64,000 nt of DNA from Bradyrhizobium sp. LTSP849 (GCF_000938255.1 NZ_JYMR01000052.1:535415-599414); one strand, 5' to 3'; shown: positions 26,451 through 35,601, counted from the stretch's first letter. Translations and numbers: made by a program. Notes: generated by a model from the letters alone, not told the origin.

Positions 26451-27587
26451 CTAATAGCCGCTGTTGTTCGCTGTGCCCGCTCCGCCGAAGCGGCCGGCCG
26501 AGAACGCGCCGACCAGCTCCGGCTCGAGCGCGCCTTGCGCAACCATGCGCGCGATCTCGAAGGCGTGGTTGGACGCGAGCGTCACGCCGGAATGGCAGCA
26601 GGCGACGAAGGCGCCGGGATGGGTCTCCGACTGGTCGTAGATCGGAAAGCCGTCCTGCGGCATGACGCGGATGCCGGCCCAGCTCCTGACGACGTTGAGC
26701 CGCGCCAGATGCGGAAACATCTTTTGCGCACGATCGGCCATCACGCCGCTGATCGAATGCTTCAGCGCGCGATCGTCGAGCTCTTCCTCCTTGCTGTCGC
26801 CGATCATCACCGTGCCCTCGTCGGTCTGGCGGATCGTGGTAAGCGGATGCGGCAGGAATGGCATGGTGCGTTCGGTCACCACGACCTGGCCACGGGTCGG
26901 ACCCATCGGGGCATACAGACCGACCATCGGCGCCAGCGTCTGGTTGGCATTGCCGGCCGCGAGCACGATCTTGGCAGCGCGAAGCTCGCCCTTCGGCGTG
27001 GTCAGGCGGAATTCGCCGCCGCTCTTTGTGATTGCGGAGACCGGGCGCTCCGGAAAATAGTCGATGCCGAACGCCTTGAAACCGGTGTGGAACGCACGGA
27101 ACGTGCGCAACGAATTGACGTGACCGTCGAGTGGACAAAAGCTGCCGCCGGAGACTTCCGGCCCGATCAGCGGCAGCGACTTCTTCACTTCGGATGCGGA
27201 GAGCATCTCCATCTTGTAGTCGGCGGCGCCGGTCTGATTGTGCATGCGCTTGACCAGCTCGGTGCGCTGGCCGAATTCGTCCTCGCCGAGCGTGAGATGG
27301 AAGCCGCCGTTCTGCTGAAGCGAGACGTCAAGACCGGTCTGCTGCTTCAGCTCCGACGCGAGACGGCCCCACGCCTGCGACGCCTGCACGGTCCACACCG
27401 TGTAGGCCGGCATACCCAGCCCCTTGCTCTGGACCCAGACCAGCGCGAAATTCGCGCGCGAGGCGCGCTTGGTGATGTCGCCCTCGTCGAGCACGGCGAC
27501 GCGCTTGCCGAGCCGGCCAAGGCCCCAGGCAATCGCAGAGCCGAGCAGTCCGCCGCCGACGACGGCGACGTCGTATTCTCCTGACAT
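26451..27587 (-). CDS. FAD-dependent oxidoreductase (DAO family, glycine/sarcosine oxidase-like)
   Basis: A 378-residue flavoprotein. YDVAVVGGGLLGSAIAWGLG is the FAD loop (5-24), KIVLAAGNANQTLA lies near 205 and WAGIRVMPQDGFPIYDQ near 305. It is a second, separate DAO-fold enzyme in the same operon as the three-subunit dehydrogenase, 27 bases upstream of the [2Fe-2S] gene and 8 bases downstream of an ABC permease gene. Two different FAD amine oxidases in one operon suggest two sequential oxidations, or one substrate and its product. The substrate is unknown. Confidence 0.88.
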   Translation of the reverse strand: MSGEYDVAVVGGGLLGSAIAWGLGRLGKRVAVLDEGDITKRASRANFALVWVQSKGLGMPAYTVWTVQASQAWGRLASELKQQTGLDVSLQQNGGFHLTLGEDEFGQRTELVKRMHNQTGAADYKMEMLSASEVKKSLPLIGPEVSGGSFCPLDGHVNSLRTFRAFHTGFKAFGIDYFPERPVSAITKSGGEFRLTTPKGELRAAKIVLAAGNANQTLAPMVGLYAPMGPTRGQVVVTERTMPFLPHPLTTIRQTDEGTVMIGDSKEEELDDRALKHSISGVMADRAQKMFPHLARLNVVRSWAGIRVMPQDGFPIYDQSETHPGAFVACCHSGVTLASNHAFEIARMVAQGALEPELVGAFSAGRFGGAGTANNSGY

Positions 27588-27595
27588 AAGTTCTC

Positions 27596-28402
27596 CTATC
27601 GTCCCGTATCGCCCTTGCCGGCGAGCACGCGGTCGAGCCCGTAGAAGCGATCGAGCAGAATGAGGGCGGTCATGGTGATCGCGATCACGCAGGCCGAGAC
27701 CGACGTCACCAGCGGATCGATGTTGTCCTGGATGTAGAGGAACATGCGCACCGGCAACGTTTCGGTGCCGGGTGCCGCGAGGAAGACAGTCATGGTCAGA
27801 TCGTCAAAGGACTGGATGAAGGCGAGCGCCCAGCCGCTGATGACGCCCGGCAGGATCAGCGGCAAGGTCACGCGACGGAACAGCGTCCAGCCGCCGGCAC
27901 CGAGCGAGACCGCCGCCATCTCGACCGAGAGGTCCATGCCTGTCGCCGCCGCAAGGGTCAGTCGCAGTGCGAACGGAAACACGATGATGACATGCGCGAT
28001 GATCAGCGCCGCAAAGCTGCCGCTCAATCCAGCCGAGGTGAAGAAGCGCAGGAAGGCGATGCCGAGCACGACATGCGGAATCATCAGCGGCGACAAGAAC
28101 AGCGCCGCAAGTGCATCGCGACCTCGGAAACGATAGCGCGCGATCGCCAGCGCCGCCGGCACCGCGAACAGCAGCGCGACGAAGGACGACAGCGCGCCGA
28201 GCCCGAGGCTGACCCAGAAGGCGTGGATGAATTCGGGATAGTTGGCGATCGCCCTGAACCAGCGCAGCGAGAAGCCGTTGGTCGGCAGCGACAGGAAACC
28301 CTCGGGCGTGAAGGCGACAAGGCACACGACGAGGATCGGTGCCACCATGACAATGACGAAGATGGTGTGGAAGATCAGCGCGAGCGGGCCGTTCCGTCTC
28401 AT
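27596..28402 (-). CDS. ABC transporter permease, PotC type
   Basis: A 268-residue inner-membrane permease with about six spans and the EAA-loop region MAAVSLGAGGWTLFRRVTLPLILPG (about 165-190). It belongs to the spermidine/putrescine/2-aminoethylphosphonate class of importers. Its start overlaps the PotB-type gene stop by 4 bases. Forms the channel with that protein and is powered by the ATPase at 29271. Confidence 0.9.
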   Translation of the reverse strand: MRRNGPLALIFHTIFVIVMVAPILVVCLVAFTPEGFLSLPTNGFSLRWFRAIANYPEFIHAFWVSLGLGALSSFVALLFAVPAALAIARYRFRGRDALAALFLSPLMIPHVVLGIAFLRFFTSAGLSGSFAALIIAHVIIVFPFALRLTLAAATGMDLSVEMAAVSLGAGGWTLFRRVTLPLILPGVISGWALAFIQSFDDLTMTVFLAAPGTETLPVRMFLYIQDNIDPLVTSVSACVIAITMTALILLDRFYGLDRVLAGKGDTGR

Positions 28403-29274
28403 CGGAATACCTCGGCATAGCGGCGCTCGATCAGCGCGTTGCTGCCGACCACAATCAGCACCAGCGCGACCAGCAGCAGCGTCGCGACCGCCGCACCCAG
28501 CGGCCAGTTCAGCGTATTGAGGAATTCATCATAGGCGAGCGTTGCCGCGACCTTGAGCCGGCGGCCGCCGATGATCGCGGGCGTCGCAAAGGCGCTGGCC
28601 GACAGCGAAAACACGATGATCGCGCCCGACAGCACGCCCGGCATGATCTGCGGCATGATGATGCGGCGGATAATCGTGATCGGGCCTGCGCCGAGCGACA
28701 GTGCCGCATTCTCGATCTGCGGATCGAGCCGTTGCAGCGCCGCCCACACCGACAGCACCATGAACGGCATCATCACATGCGCGAGCGCGACCACCATGCC
28801 TGTTTCGGTGAACATGAAGGGAATGGGCGATCGGATCAGCCCGGCCGACATCAAGAGCTTGTTGACGAGGCCATTGTTGCCGCCGAACAGCAGCGCCCAG
28901 CCGAGCGTGCGCGCCACCACGGAGATCAGCAGCGGCCCGAGAATCACGAGCAGAAAAATGCTCTTCCAGCGGCCGCTCATGCGATTGAGGATGTAGGCTT
29001 CAGGCGCGCCCAGCACGGCGGTGAGCACTGTGGTCAGGATCGCAACTCGAAACGTCCGCCAGAACATCTCTGCGTAATAGGGATCGGTCGCGATCTCCCG
29101 CCAGTTCTTGAGGATGAAGACCGGCTCGATGCCCTTGTACTGGCCCCAATCGTGGAACGACAGCATCACGGTCATCGCCAGCGGAATCAGCAGCACGCCG
29201 ACGAACAGCATCAAGGCGGGCGCCGTCAGCGCCCACGGCGCACGCGCGTTGCGCTCTTCGGCGGCCGCGCTCAT
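28399..29274 (-). CDS. ABC transporter permease, PotB type
   Basis: A 291-residue permease. Six hydrophobic spans begin at PWALTAPALMLFVGVLLIPL, and the EAA loop is NAALSLGAGPITIIRRIIMPQIMPG. The ATG at 29274 overlaps the ATPase gene's stop (ATGA), which is why it is preferred over an in-frame start 36 bases upstream. Pairs with the PotC-type protein. Confidence 0.9.
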   Translation of the reverse strand: MSAAAEERNARAPWALTAPALMLFVGVLLIPLAMTVMLSFHDWGQYKGIEPVFILKNWREIATDPYYAEMFWRTFRVAILTTVLTAVLGAPEAYILNRMSGRWKSIFLLVILGPLLISVVARTLGWALLFGGNNGLVNKLLMSAGLIRSPIPFMFTETGMVVALAHVMMPFMVLSVWAALQRLDPQIENAALSLGAGPITIIRRIIMPQIMPGVLSGAIIVFSLSASAFATPAIIGGRRLKVAATLAYDEFLNTLNWPLGAAVATLLLVALVLIVVGSNALIERRYAEVFR

Positions 29275-30305
29275 GCGACGCCCCTCACGCTCATGTCCTG
29301 CGGTCGCCACGTGAGGCGAACGGCCTCGCCTTCGGCCGGCTGCCTCTCGCCATCATTCTGGCGGATCACGATCGCCGGCCCGCATTCGCTGTCGCACTGG
29401 AACAGCCAATGATTGCCTTGGAAGATGCGCGTGACGATTTTGGCGTTGAGACCCGCATCGCCAAACCCGATCCGCTCGGGGCGAATGCTGACGGTGACGG
29501 GACCGCTGAGTCCCGCCGGTGCCGGTGCGCTCCAGGAGCCCGCGGCCAGCCGCGCGGGCGTGGCGGTCCGATCGATCGTCGCGGCAAAATCGTTGGTCTT
29601 GCCGAGGAATTGCGAGACGAAGGCCGAGGCCGGCTTCTCATAGGTTTCCTGCGGCGTGCCGATCTGCTCGATCTTGCCCTGGCTCATCACCACGATGCGG
29701 TCGGACAGCGACATCGCCTCGTTCTGGTCGTGGGTGACGAGAATCGTGGTGGTGCCGATGGTGCGCTGGATCTGGCGCAACTCGATCTGCATCTCCTCGC
29801 GCAGCTTTGCGTCAAGGTTCGACAGCGGTTCATCGAGCAGCAGCACGCTCGGCTTGATCACCAGCGCCCGCGCCAGCGCCACGCGCTGCTGCTGGCCGCC
29901 GGACATGCGGCGTGGATGACGGTCCTCAAAGCCGGCAAGTCCGACCATCGCCAGCGCAGCGCGGACGCGCTCGGTCCGCTCGCTGCGCGTCACCTTGCGC
30001 ATCTCCAGACCAAAGGCGACGTTCTCCGCCGCGGTCATGTGCGGAAACAGCGCGTAGCTCTGGAACACGATGCCGAGCCCGCGCTTGGCCGGATGGATCG
30101 CGGTCAGGTCCTTGTCCTCCAGCCGGATCGCGCCGCGCGTAGGATCGAGGAAGCCCGCGATCATCTGGAGGGTCGTGGTCTTGCCGCAGCCGGAGGGGCC
30201 GAGGAAGGAGATGAACTCTCCCTTCCCGACCGCCAGACTGAAGTCGTCGACGACAGTCTGCGCCCCGAATTGCTTGGCGACCCGATCGAGCTCGAGATAG
30301 GCCAT
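29271..30305 (-). CDS. ABC transporter ATP-binding protein, PotA type
   Basis: A 344-residue ATPase: Walker A GPSGCGKTTTL (about 36-46), signature MSGGQQQRVALARALV, Walker B LLLDEPLSNLD and switch His in ILVTHDQNEAMSLSD, followed by a TOBE domain (SIRPERIGFGDAG, about 265-335). It energises the adjacent permease pair. Members of this class import polyamines, opines, iron or phosphonates. Confidence 0.93.
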   Translation of the reverse strand: MAYLELDRVAKQFGAQTVVDDFSLAVGKGEFISFLGPSGCGKTTTLQMIAGFLDPTRGAIRLEDKDLTAIHPAKRGLGIVFQSYALFPHMTAAENVAFGLEMRKVTRSERTERVRAALAMVGLAGFEDRHPRRMSGGQQQRVALARALVIKPSVLLLDEPLSNLDAKLREEMQIELRQIQRTIGTTTILVTHDQNEAMSLSDRIVVMSQGKIEQIGTPQETYEKPASAFVSQFLGKTNDFAATIDRTATPARLAAGSWSAPAPAGLSGPVTVSIRPERIGFGDAGLNAKIVTRIFQGNHWLFQCDSECGPAIVIRQNDGERQPAEGEAVRLTWRPQDMSVRGVA

Positions 30306-30333
30306 GGCTCTGTCTCCGCTGCGAACGATCAGA

Positions 30334-31368
30334 TCAACGCTCGACCTCGCGGTTCCAGCGCTTGGTCCACTCCTCGCGCTTGTCGTTGATGACGGTCCAG
30401 TCCGGATTATAGAGCTTGGCCGCGCGCTCGCCGATCGGGGCCATCTTGCCGAGCTCCGGCGGCACCACCATCGATTTCAGCACCGGGCCGTAGCCGTAAT
30501 CCCTAAGCATCACGAGCTGGATTTTCGAATCGAGCAGCATCTTGATGAAGTTGCCCGCGAGCGGCGAGGCGTTCGGCTTGGTGATCGGACACGCCGTCGT
30601 CAGCAGCGTCGCGGCGCCTTCCTTCGGATAGACGAAGTCGACAGGGAAGCCGGTGTTGGCAAAGCTCTGCACGCGGCCGGTGCCCCACACCGCGATCACG
30701 GCCTGGCCGGACTGGAACAGCTCGGTCATCTTGCCCGGCGACGGCTCATAGGCCAGCACGTTCGGATTGATCTCTTCCTTGAAGATCTTGAAGCCGGAAT
30801 CGACGTTGGCCTCGCCGCCGCCGTTCATCTTCGACAACATCACCAGCGCTTCGAGACCATAGGTGTTGTTGATCGGCGGGACGACGAGCTGCTTGGCGTA
30901 TTTCGTGTCCTTCAGGTCGTTCCACGAGGTCGGCGGCGCCCAGCCCTTCTCCGCAAACACCTTGGTGTTGTACATCAACCCGGTGGCGACGATGCCGATT
31001 GCGACCGCGCGATCATCCTTGAAGCGGGCGGTGTCGTAGAGATCGGCCGGCAGGCTGTCGAGCTTGCCGCAGAAGCCGAGCTGGATCGCCTGGTACATCG
31101 GACCGTCGTCGACGATGGCGACGTCGATCTGCTGGTTGCCCTTCTGCGCCTGGAGTTTTGCCAGCGTGTCGGTGGAGTTGCCGGCGACGTACTCGACCTT
31201 GACGCCGTTTTCCTTCTCGAAGGTCGGGATCACCTCGTCGCGGATGGTCTTCTCGAAAGAGCCGCCATAGCCGGCGACATAGAGCGTCTTTTGCTGGGCC
31301 GAGGCGGCCGAAATGCCGGCGACGAGCGCCGCGAGGCTGACCGCTGTCAGAAGGCGAAAAGTCTTCAT
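30334..31368 (-). CDS. ABC transporter substrate-binding protein, PotD/opine type
   Basis: A 344-residue periplasmic binding protein of the spermidine/putrescine cluster (SBP_bac_8/PotD). The signal peptide is KTFRLLTAVSLAALVAGISA with cleavage near ASA-QQ, followed by LYVAGYGGSFEKTIRDEVIP. The start at 31368 is supported by GGAGA 9 bases upstream; frames reading from 31437 lack this. First gene of the nine-gene operon that ends in ridA; divergent from a LysR gene that probably controls it. Confidence 0.92.
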   Translation of the reverse strand: MKTFRLLTAVSLAALVAGISAASAQQKTLYVAGYGGSFEKTIRDEVIPTFEKENGVKVEYVAGNSTDTLAKLQAQKGNQQIDVAIVDDGPMYQAIQLGFCGKLDSLPADLYDTARFKDDRAVAIGIVATGLMYNTKVFAEKGWAPPTSWNDLKDTKYAKQLVVPPINNTYGLEALVMLSKMNGGGEANVDSGFKIFKEEINPNVLAYEPSPGKMTELFQSGQAVIAVWGTGRVQSFANTGFPVDFVYPKEGAATLLTTACPITKPNASPLAGNFIKMLLDSKIQLVMLRDYGYGPVLKSMVVPPELGKMAPIGERAAKLYNPDWTVINDKREEWTKRWNREVER

Positions 31369-31481
31369 GTGGTCCGATCTCCAATACCAGAATGAGGTGA
31401 CGTGCCGACAAATCTCCGGCTGAAGCGCCTTCCGCATTTCCTTCCGCGCAAATCCTCTCCGGACAGGGCTCCGGCCCCTGC

Positions 31482-31530
31482 TCGGCAGGTTTGGCGCGAT
31501 CCGGAGGTTCGAACCCCTCCAATCTGCCGA
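31482..31530 (+). other. Hairpin with a tRNA T-arm-like centre
   Basis: TCGGCAG (31482-31488) pairs with CTGCCGA (31524-31530). Inside lies GGAGG-TTCGAACC-CCTCC (31503-31520), which resembles the T-arm of a tRNA, and the reverse frame reads GFEPP as tRNA genes do. There is no D-arm or anticodon arm, so it is not a tRNA gene. It sits in the 271-base gap between the binding-protein gene and the LysR gene. It could be a tRNA 3' fragment left by an integration, or a regulatory hairpin. Confidence 0.4.
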
Positions 31531-31639
31531 AAAAGCGGGCTGTCTTCAGCTCTGATGAAAAAGATCGCAAACCGGACCTTCCATCGTCCAATGAATAATG
31601 GCACCCTCTGCATGCCTAAATGTTATGATTGGACTTTGG

Positions 31640-32557
31640 ATGGTGCGGATCAATTCGCGGCAGGTAGAGGCCTTCCGCGCGACAATGCTCACGGGCAGCG
31701 TGACCGAGGCGGCGGCGCTGATGACCGTGACGCAGCCGGCGGTGAGCCGGTTGCTACGCGATCTCCAGGCGCTGTTGAAGATGGAGCTGTTCGAGCGGCG
31801 CGGCACCGGTCTGGTGCCGACCGCCGCAGCGATGGCGCTCTATACGGAAGTGGAGCGTTCCTTCGTCGGCCTCGAACGCATCACCGCGGCGGCCGAAGAA
31901 ATCCGTGGCCGCCGCACTGGCTCGCTGCGGATCGCAGCACTGCCGGCGCTGTCGAACGGCTATTTGCCACGGCTCACCGGTCACTTCCTGAAGGAGCGGC
32001 CCAATCTCAACCTCGCCTTCTTCGGCGTGATCTCGCCGATCGTGGTCGATTGGGTGCTGAACAATCAGTGCGACGTCGGCTTTGCCGAGGTACCGATCGC
32101 GCATTCCGGCCTGCCGAGCCAGAAGCTGCCAGCACCGGCGCGCGTCGCCGTGCTGCCGACCGGTCATCGCCTCGCAGAAAAGGAAGTCTTGGAGCCGCGC
32201 GACTTCGAGGGCGAGACCTTCATCTCGCTGTCGGCGGCATCGGCGAGCCGGCACCTCGTCGATCAGGTCTTCCACCGCCACGATGTCCGCCGCGTGCTGC
32301 GGGTCGAGACCACGCTGTCGGAGATCATGTGCGGCATGGTGTCGTCGGGGCTTGGCGTCGCAATCTGCGATCCCTTCACCGCGCAGGAATTCTCCACCCG
32401 CGGCGTCGTGGTGCGCCGCTTCCTGCCGCGCATCGACTTCGAATTCTCTGCGGTCTTTCCGGCCCAGCGCAGCCCCTCGCCGGTGGCGCTGGATCTGGTC
32501 GAGACGATGCGCAAGTCGCTTGCGGAGTTCGACGATCAACCGGCCCTCATCCGTTGA
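31640..32557 (+). CDS. LysR family transcriptional regulator
   Basis: A 305-residue regulator with an N-terminal winged helix-turn-helix (INSRQVEAFRATMLTGSVTEAA, TQPAVSRLLRDLQ) and an effector domain of the kind seen in opine and amino-acid regulators (OccR/NocR-like). ATG at 31640 is chosen for domain length; 31625 and 31598 are in-frame alternatives and ribosome sites are weak. Divergent from the opine-type operon and probably its regulator. Its last 154 bases are duplicated 3825 bases downstream. Confidence 0.9.
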   Translation: MVRINSRQVEAFRATMLTGSVTEAAALMTVTQPAVSRLLRDLQALLKMELFERRGTGLVPTAAAMALYTEVERSFVGLERITAAAEEIRGRRTGSLRIAALPALSNGYLPRLTGHFLKERPNLNLAFFGVISPIVVDWVLNNQCDVGFAEVPIAHSGLPSQKLPAPARVAVLPTGHRLAEKEVLEPRDFEGETFISLSAASASRHLVDQVFHRHDVRRVLRVETTLSEIMCGMVSSGLGVAICDPFTAQEFSTRGVVVRRFLPRIDFEFSAVFPAQRSPSPVALDLVETMRKSLAEFDDQPALIR

Positions 32558-32568
32558 ACGCCGCCTGC
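32404..32568 (+). repeat. 165-base direct repeat, left copy (3' end of LysR gene)
   Basis: This segment aligns without gaps to 36229-36393; I count 17 differences (about 90% identity). Most are third-codon changes that keep the protein, so both copies evolved as working gene ends before they came together. The repeat runs past the LysR stop into bases that, on the other strand, spell the last codons (QAAFNG) of the amidohydrolase gene found beside the right copy. The 3.7 kb between the copies is the NMT1-type ABC/MarR cassette. Confidence 0.85.
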
Positions 32569-32643
32569 AACTCCCGCATCCCGAACGTAAGTAACACTGA
32601 AAAATCTACGGGGCTTCGGCGGTCAATCCGTGGTCGAGATGGC

Positions 32644-33408
32644 TTATGAAATATGCCGCCAATGCGTCAGACGCCGCTCAAGCAGCCCGACAGTCGAAAA
32701 GAGCAGCATACCCATCGCCGCCAGAAGAAATAGAGCCGCGAAAACGCGCGGGGTGTCGAACGAGCCCTGCGCGGAAAGTATGATATATCCGAGGCCCCGC
32801 TGCGAAGCCACGAACTCTCCTACGATCGCGCCCACCAGGGCGAGCGATATGGACACTTTCATGCCGGACAGAATTGATGGCAAGGCGCCGGGCAATCTCA
32901 CCTTGAAGAAAAAGTCCGCGCGCGAACCCTTGAGAACTCGGCCCAGATCCATCACATCCGCCGGCACTGATCGGAGCCCGTGCACCGCATCGACAATAAT
33001 GGCGAAAACGGCGATCAGGAAGGCAATTGCAATCTGAGGTTCGGCGCCAGTGCCGAGCCAAACCACGAAAAGCGGCGCGATCGCGACTTTCGGCACGCTG
33101 TTGAATGAAATGATCAACGGATAGATCGTGCTTTCAAACCATGGGACGCTCACAAGCAGCACGGCAATCAGAACTCCGATCACCACCGATAGAACGAAGC
33201 CAACCAAGGTGGTCAAAAGCGTGTACCCGGCATTGGCCAGATACCACGGCAGATCTCCCCAGAGTTCCCGGAAAATGCTCGACGGGGCCGGCATGATGAT
33301 CGGGCGTACGTTGAAGCCCTTTACGGCAGCCTCCCATAGCAGCAGCAATACGCCAAACGAAATTAGGCCCATGACAAGGGAACGAAGGACGTGGCTGTTC
33401 CTCGTCAT
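32644..33408 (-). CDS. ABC transporter permease, SsuC/TauC/ThiX type
   Basis: A 254-residue permease with about six spans; the EAA loop reads LKGSRADFFFKVRLPGALPS (about 165-185). This class imports sulfonates, taurine, nitrate or thiamine precursors. Its start overlaps the ATPase gene stop by 4 bases. Last gene of the three-gene importer in the inserted cassette. Confidence 0.9.
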   Translation of the reverse strand: MTRNSHVLRSLVMGLISFGVLLLLWEAAVKGFNVRPIIMPAPSSIFRELWGDLPWYLANAGYTLLTTLVGFVLSVVIGVLIAVLLVSVPWFESTIYPLIISFNSVPKVAIAPLFVVWLGTGAEPQIAIAFLIAVFAIIVDAVHGLRSVPADVMDLGRVLKGSRADFFFKVRLPGALPSILSGMKVSISLALVGAIVGEFVASQRGLGYIILSAQGSFDTPRVFAALFLLAAMGMLLFSTVGLLERRLTHWRHIS

Positions 33409-34187
33409 TCCACTTCTGCGCTTTCGTCGATGAGACCCATGCCCTCGAACAATCGACGGATGTGCTGGGTATAGGCGCCGAACTCGGCCGATTCACGAAT
33501 CGCGAGCTTGCGAGGGCGCGGCAGGTCGATATCGATGACTTCCAAGATGCGTCCCGGCCGGGGTGAGAATACCGCCACTTTATCTGCGAGAAACACCGAC
33601 TCTGAAATGCCGTGGGTAACGAAAATCACGGTATTGCGGATCTCGAGCCATATCCTTTGCAACTCGACGTTCATCTGATCGCGCGTCAACGCGTCAAGTG
33701 CGCCAAATGGTTCGTCCATCAAGAGGAGAGCCGGCGAGTCGATCAACGCCCGGCAAATAGCCGCACGTTGGCGCATTCCTCCCGACAACTCCCTTGGATA
33801 GCGATCGCCGAAATCCGCAAGACCCGTCAGTTTCAACAATTTTGCCATCGAAGGCGCCGCAGCCTGCGTGGACTTCTTTGCGAACTCGATCGGCAGCATG
33901 ATATTGCGCTCGATCGTCCTCCAATCGAGCAAGGCATCTCGCTGGAAGACCATGCCGATATTGTCCGGTGGCCCGTTTACCTCCTTGCCCCGAACGTGCA
34001 ACGAGCCGTCGCTGATCTCCTCCAGGCCTGCAATGCACCTCAGGAACGTGCTCTTGCCGCACCCGCTCGGCCCCAGGATGCTGGTGAACTGTCCCTCGGG
34101 AATCTCCAGCGACACATTGTCCAGCGCCAGAACGCTGCGTTGTCCTTCGTAGATCTTGTGCAGAGCGCGGGCGCTGACTGCGGTCAC
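33405..34187 (-). CDS. ABC transporter ATP-binding protein, SsuB/TauB/ThiZ type
   Basis: A 260-residue ATPase: GPSGCGKSTFLRC (about 42-54), LSGGMRQRAAICRAL, LLLMDEPFGALDALTRD and FVTHGISESVFLAD. It starts at a GTG (34187) whose GTGA overlaps the binding-protein stop; the longer frame to 34304 runs back into that gene and lacks support. Powers the SsuC-type permease. Confidence 0.9.
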   Translation of the reverse strand: MTAVSARALHKIYEGQRSVLALDNVSLEIPEGQFTSILGPSGCGKSTFLRCIAGLEEISDGSLHVRGKEVNGPPDNIGMVFQRDALLDWRTIERNIMLPIEFAKKSTQAAAPSMAKLLKLTGLADFGDRYPRELSGGMRQRAAICRALIDSPALLLMDEPFGALDALTRDQMNVELQRIWLEIRNTVIFVTHGISESVFLADKVAVFSPRPGRILEVIDIDLPRPRKLAIRESAEFGAYTQHIRRLFEGMGLIDESAEVE

Positions 34188-35212
34188 AGACGCGCCGCCT
34201 GCAGTTCGACGGGTTTCACCAGGCCGAGTTCGACGTAGTCCGAGCCTTTGCTTTCCGGTGCGACGAGGCCTGCGGCGGACAGGGTTCGCACCGCGATGTC
34301 CCAATCGACAACCGTTATGACGCCGAAGGGGAGCGTCTTCCCGGCCGCCGTATCCAGGAAGCCCTGAAGCGAGTCAATCTGCCCGCGGAGGACCTTCCGA
34401 TCCAGCCGTGCTTGCGGGCGCTGAGAGATTATGGCCTCGACCGCCTCTTCCTGATGCCCGTCATAGATGTATTTCCACGTCGCCGCGACAATGCTGCAAT
34501 ATTTGGAGACCGCATCGCGCTTGGGGCCCGTCAGTGTCGACTCCTGCGCCAAAAGGCCGTAGCCGGGCATTTCCAGCTTGTAGTCGGCGAACCGTATCGC
34601 ATTGGACGGGCGGGCATCGGCCACCGCCGCCAGAAAGAACGGAATTGTGGACAGCGCCGCGTCGGCCTGACCGGACGCGTAGGTCGACGCCTTGCTGGCC
34701 GCGCTCACCGCGACAAGTTCGACGTCACCCTTCTTGAGCCCACCCGCCGCCAGGAATGTATCGATGAACGGTGCCTCGAGCGCACCCGCTGTATAGATGA
34801 TCTTCTTGCCTTTGAGGTCCGCCGGACCCGCGATGCCGCTGGTCTTCGGAACGAAGCAACCGATATCGCCCTGTCGGGCAAAGACCGCAGCGGCCCTCAC
34901 GGAAAGCCCCTTGCTTCGCGCCACCATCATGGTGGCAAGCGACGCATGCCCGAGGTCGAACTCGCTGCTGCCGCCGACGAATTGAACTGTTGCGGCAGAG
35001 CCATTGCCGTCCTGCACATCGACGTTCAGTCCGGCACCGGCCAACCAGCCCTTTGCCTGGGCGAGATGGATGGCTCCGTGAACGCCCCAGGGAGTCCAAT
35101 CCAGCCTAACCTTGAGTGTCTCAGCTTGCGCGAAGGCGGGAACAGCCTTCAAGACTCCTGCAGAGAGCACGCCGGCGGAAAATGCCCGCCTTGAGATATC
35201 GATCCTGGCCAT
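34184..35212 (-). CDS. ABC transporter substrate-binding protein, NMT1/THI5-like
   Basis: A 342-residue periplasmic binding protein. A twin-arginine-like signal (ISRRAFSAGVLSAGVL) is followed by LKVRLDWTPWGVHGAIHLAQAKGWL, the start of the NMT1/SsuA fold, and VGGSSEFDLGHAS. AGGGGG 6 bases upstream fixes the ATG at 35212. First gene of a three-gene importer. Substrates of this family include pyrimidine thiamine precursors, riboflavin, sulfonates and aromatic amides. No thiamine riboswitch is visible upstream. Confidence 0.88.
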   Translation of the reverse strand: MARIDISRRAFSAGVLSAGVLKAVPAFAQAETLKVRLDWTPWGVHGAIHLAQAKGWLAGAGLNVDVQDGNGSAATVQFVGGSSEFDLGHASLATMMVARSKGLSVRAAAVFARQGDIGCFVPKTSGIAGPADLKGKKIIYTAGALEAPFIDTFLAAGGLKKGDVELVAVSAASKASTYASGQADAALSTIPFFLAAVADARPSNAIRFADYKLEMPGYGLLAQESTLTGPKRDAVSKYCSIVAATWKYIYDGHQEEAVEAIISQRPQARLDRKVLRGQIDSLQGFLDTAAGKTLPFGVITVVDWDIAVRTLSAAGLVAPESKGSDYVELGLVKPVELQAARL

Positions 35213-35601
35213 GCCGTACCCCCTGCCGATTGTTTCAGAACGATCACGATACGAATTGAACAACAAAGAGCCGTCAGTCTGACAGACGGATTTTCAAGTG
35301 TGTACGCTATTGTAGCAAGGTCAAGTTATGTGCGACGACTGACCATATAATGATCACAACACAAAAATTCGGAGGTTGCGGATGTATGTCCGTTGATTTC
35401 TCCCCCACATCAGGGTCATTTACAGCGTATGCACTGTATATCTAACTGTGAGGTGAGCGGCTGGACCATGGCCGTGGCTCCGAAGCGGGAAATTCAGCGC
35501 GTGAACCTCCAGCATCCAGGTGAGCCTCCCGGTCGCGCCCTATCCGATCGTAAGCGGGTGACCGAAGCTTCTCGTGGGAACGTTCCCGCAGATGGAGCTG
35601 A
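35213..35601. other. Intergenic region between importer and MarR genes
   Basis: About 390 bases, less GC-rich than the rest. It holds a small stem CCGTC/GACGG around 35270, a perfect 12-base palindrome GGGAACGTTCCC at 35576-35587, and CGGAGG at 35370-35375 followed by ATG triplets with only very short frames (4 and 19 codons, plus strand). The importer promoter should be here. No real gene is seen. Confidence 0.4.

Noticed and set aside
31482..31530. tRNA gene suggested by GGAGG-TTCGAACC-CCTCC
   Set aside because: Only the T-arm-like part and an outer stem are present; no D-arm, anticodon arm or room for them between the outer stem halves.
35213..35601. Thiamine riboswitch upstream of the NMT1-type importer
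   Set aside because: The conserved CUGAGA core and paired arms are absent on the minus strand.
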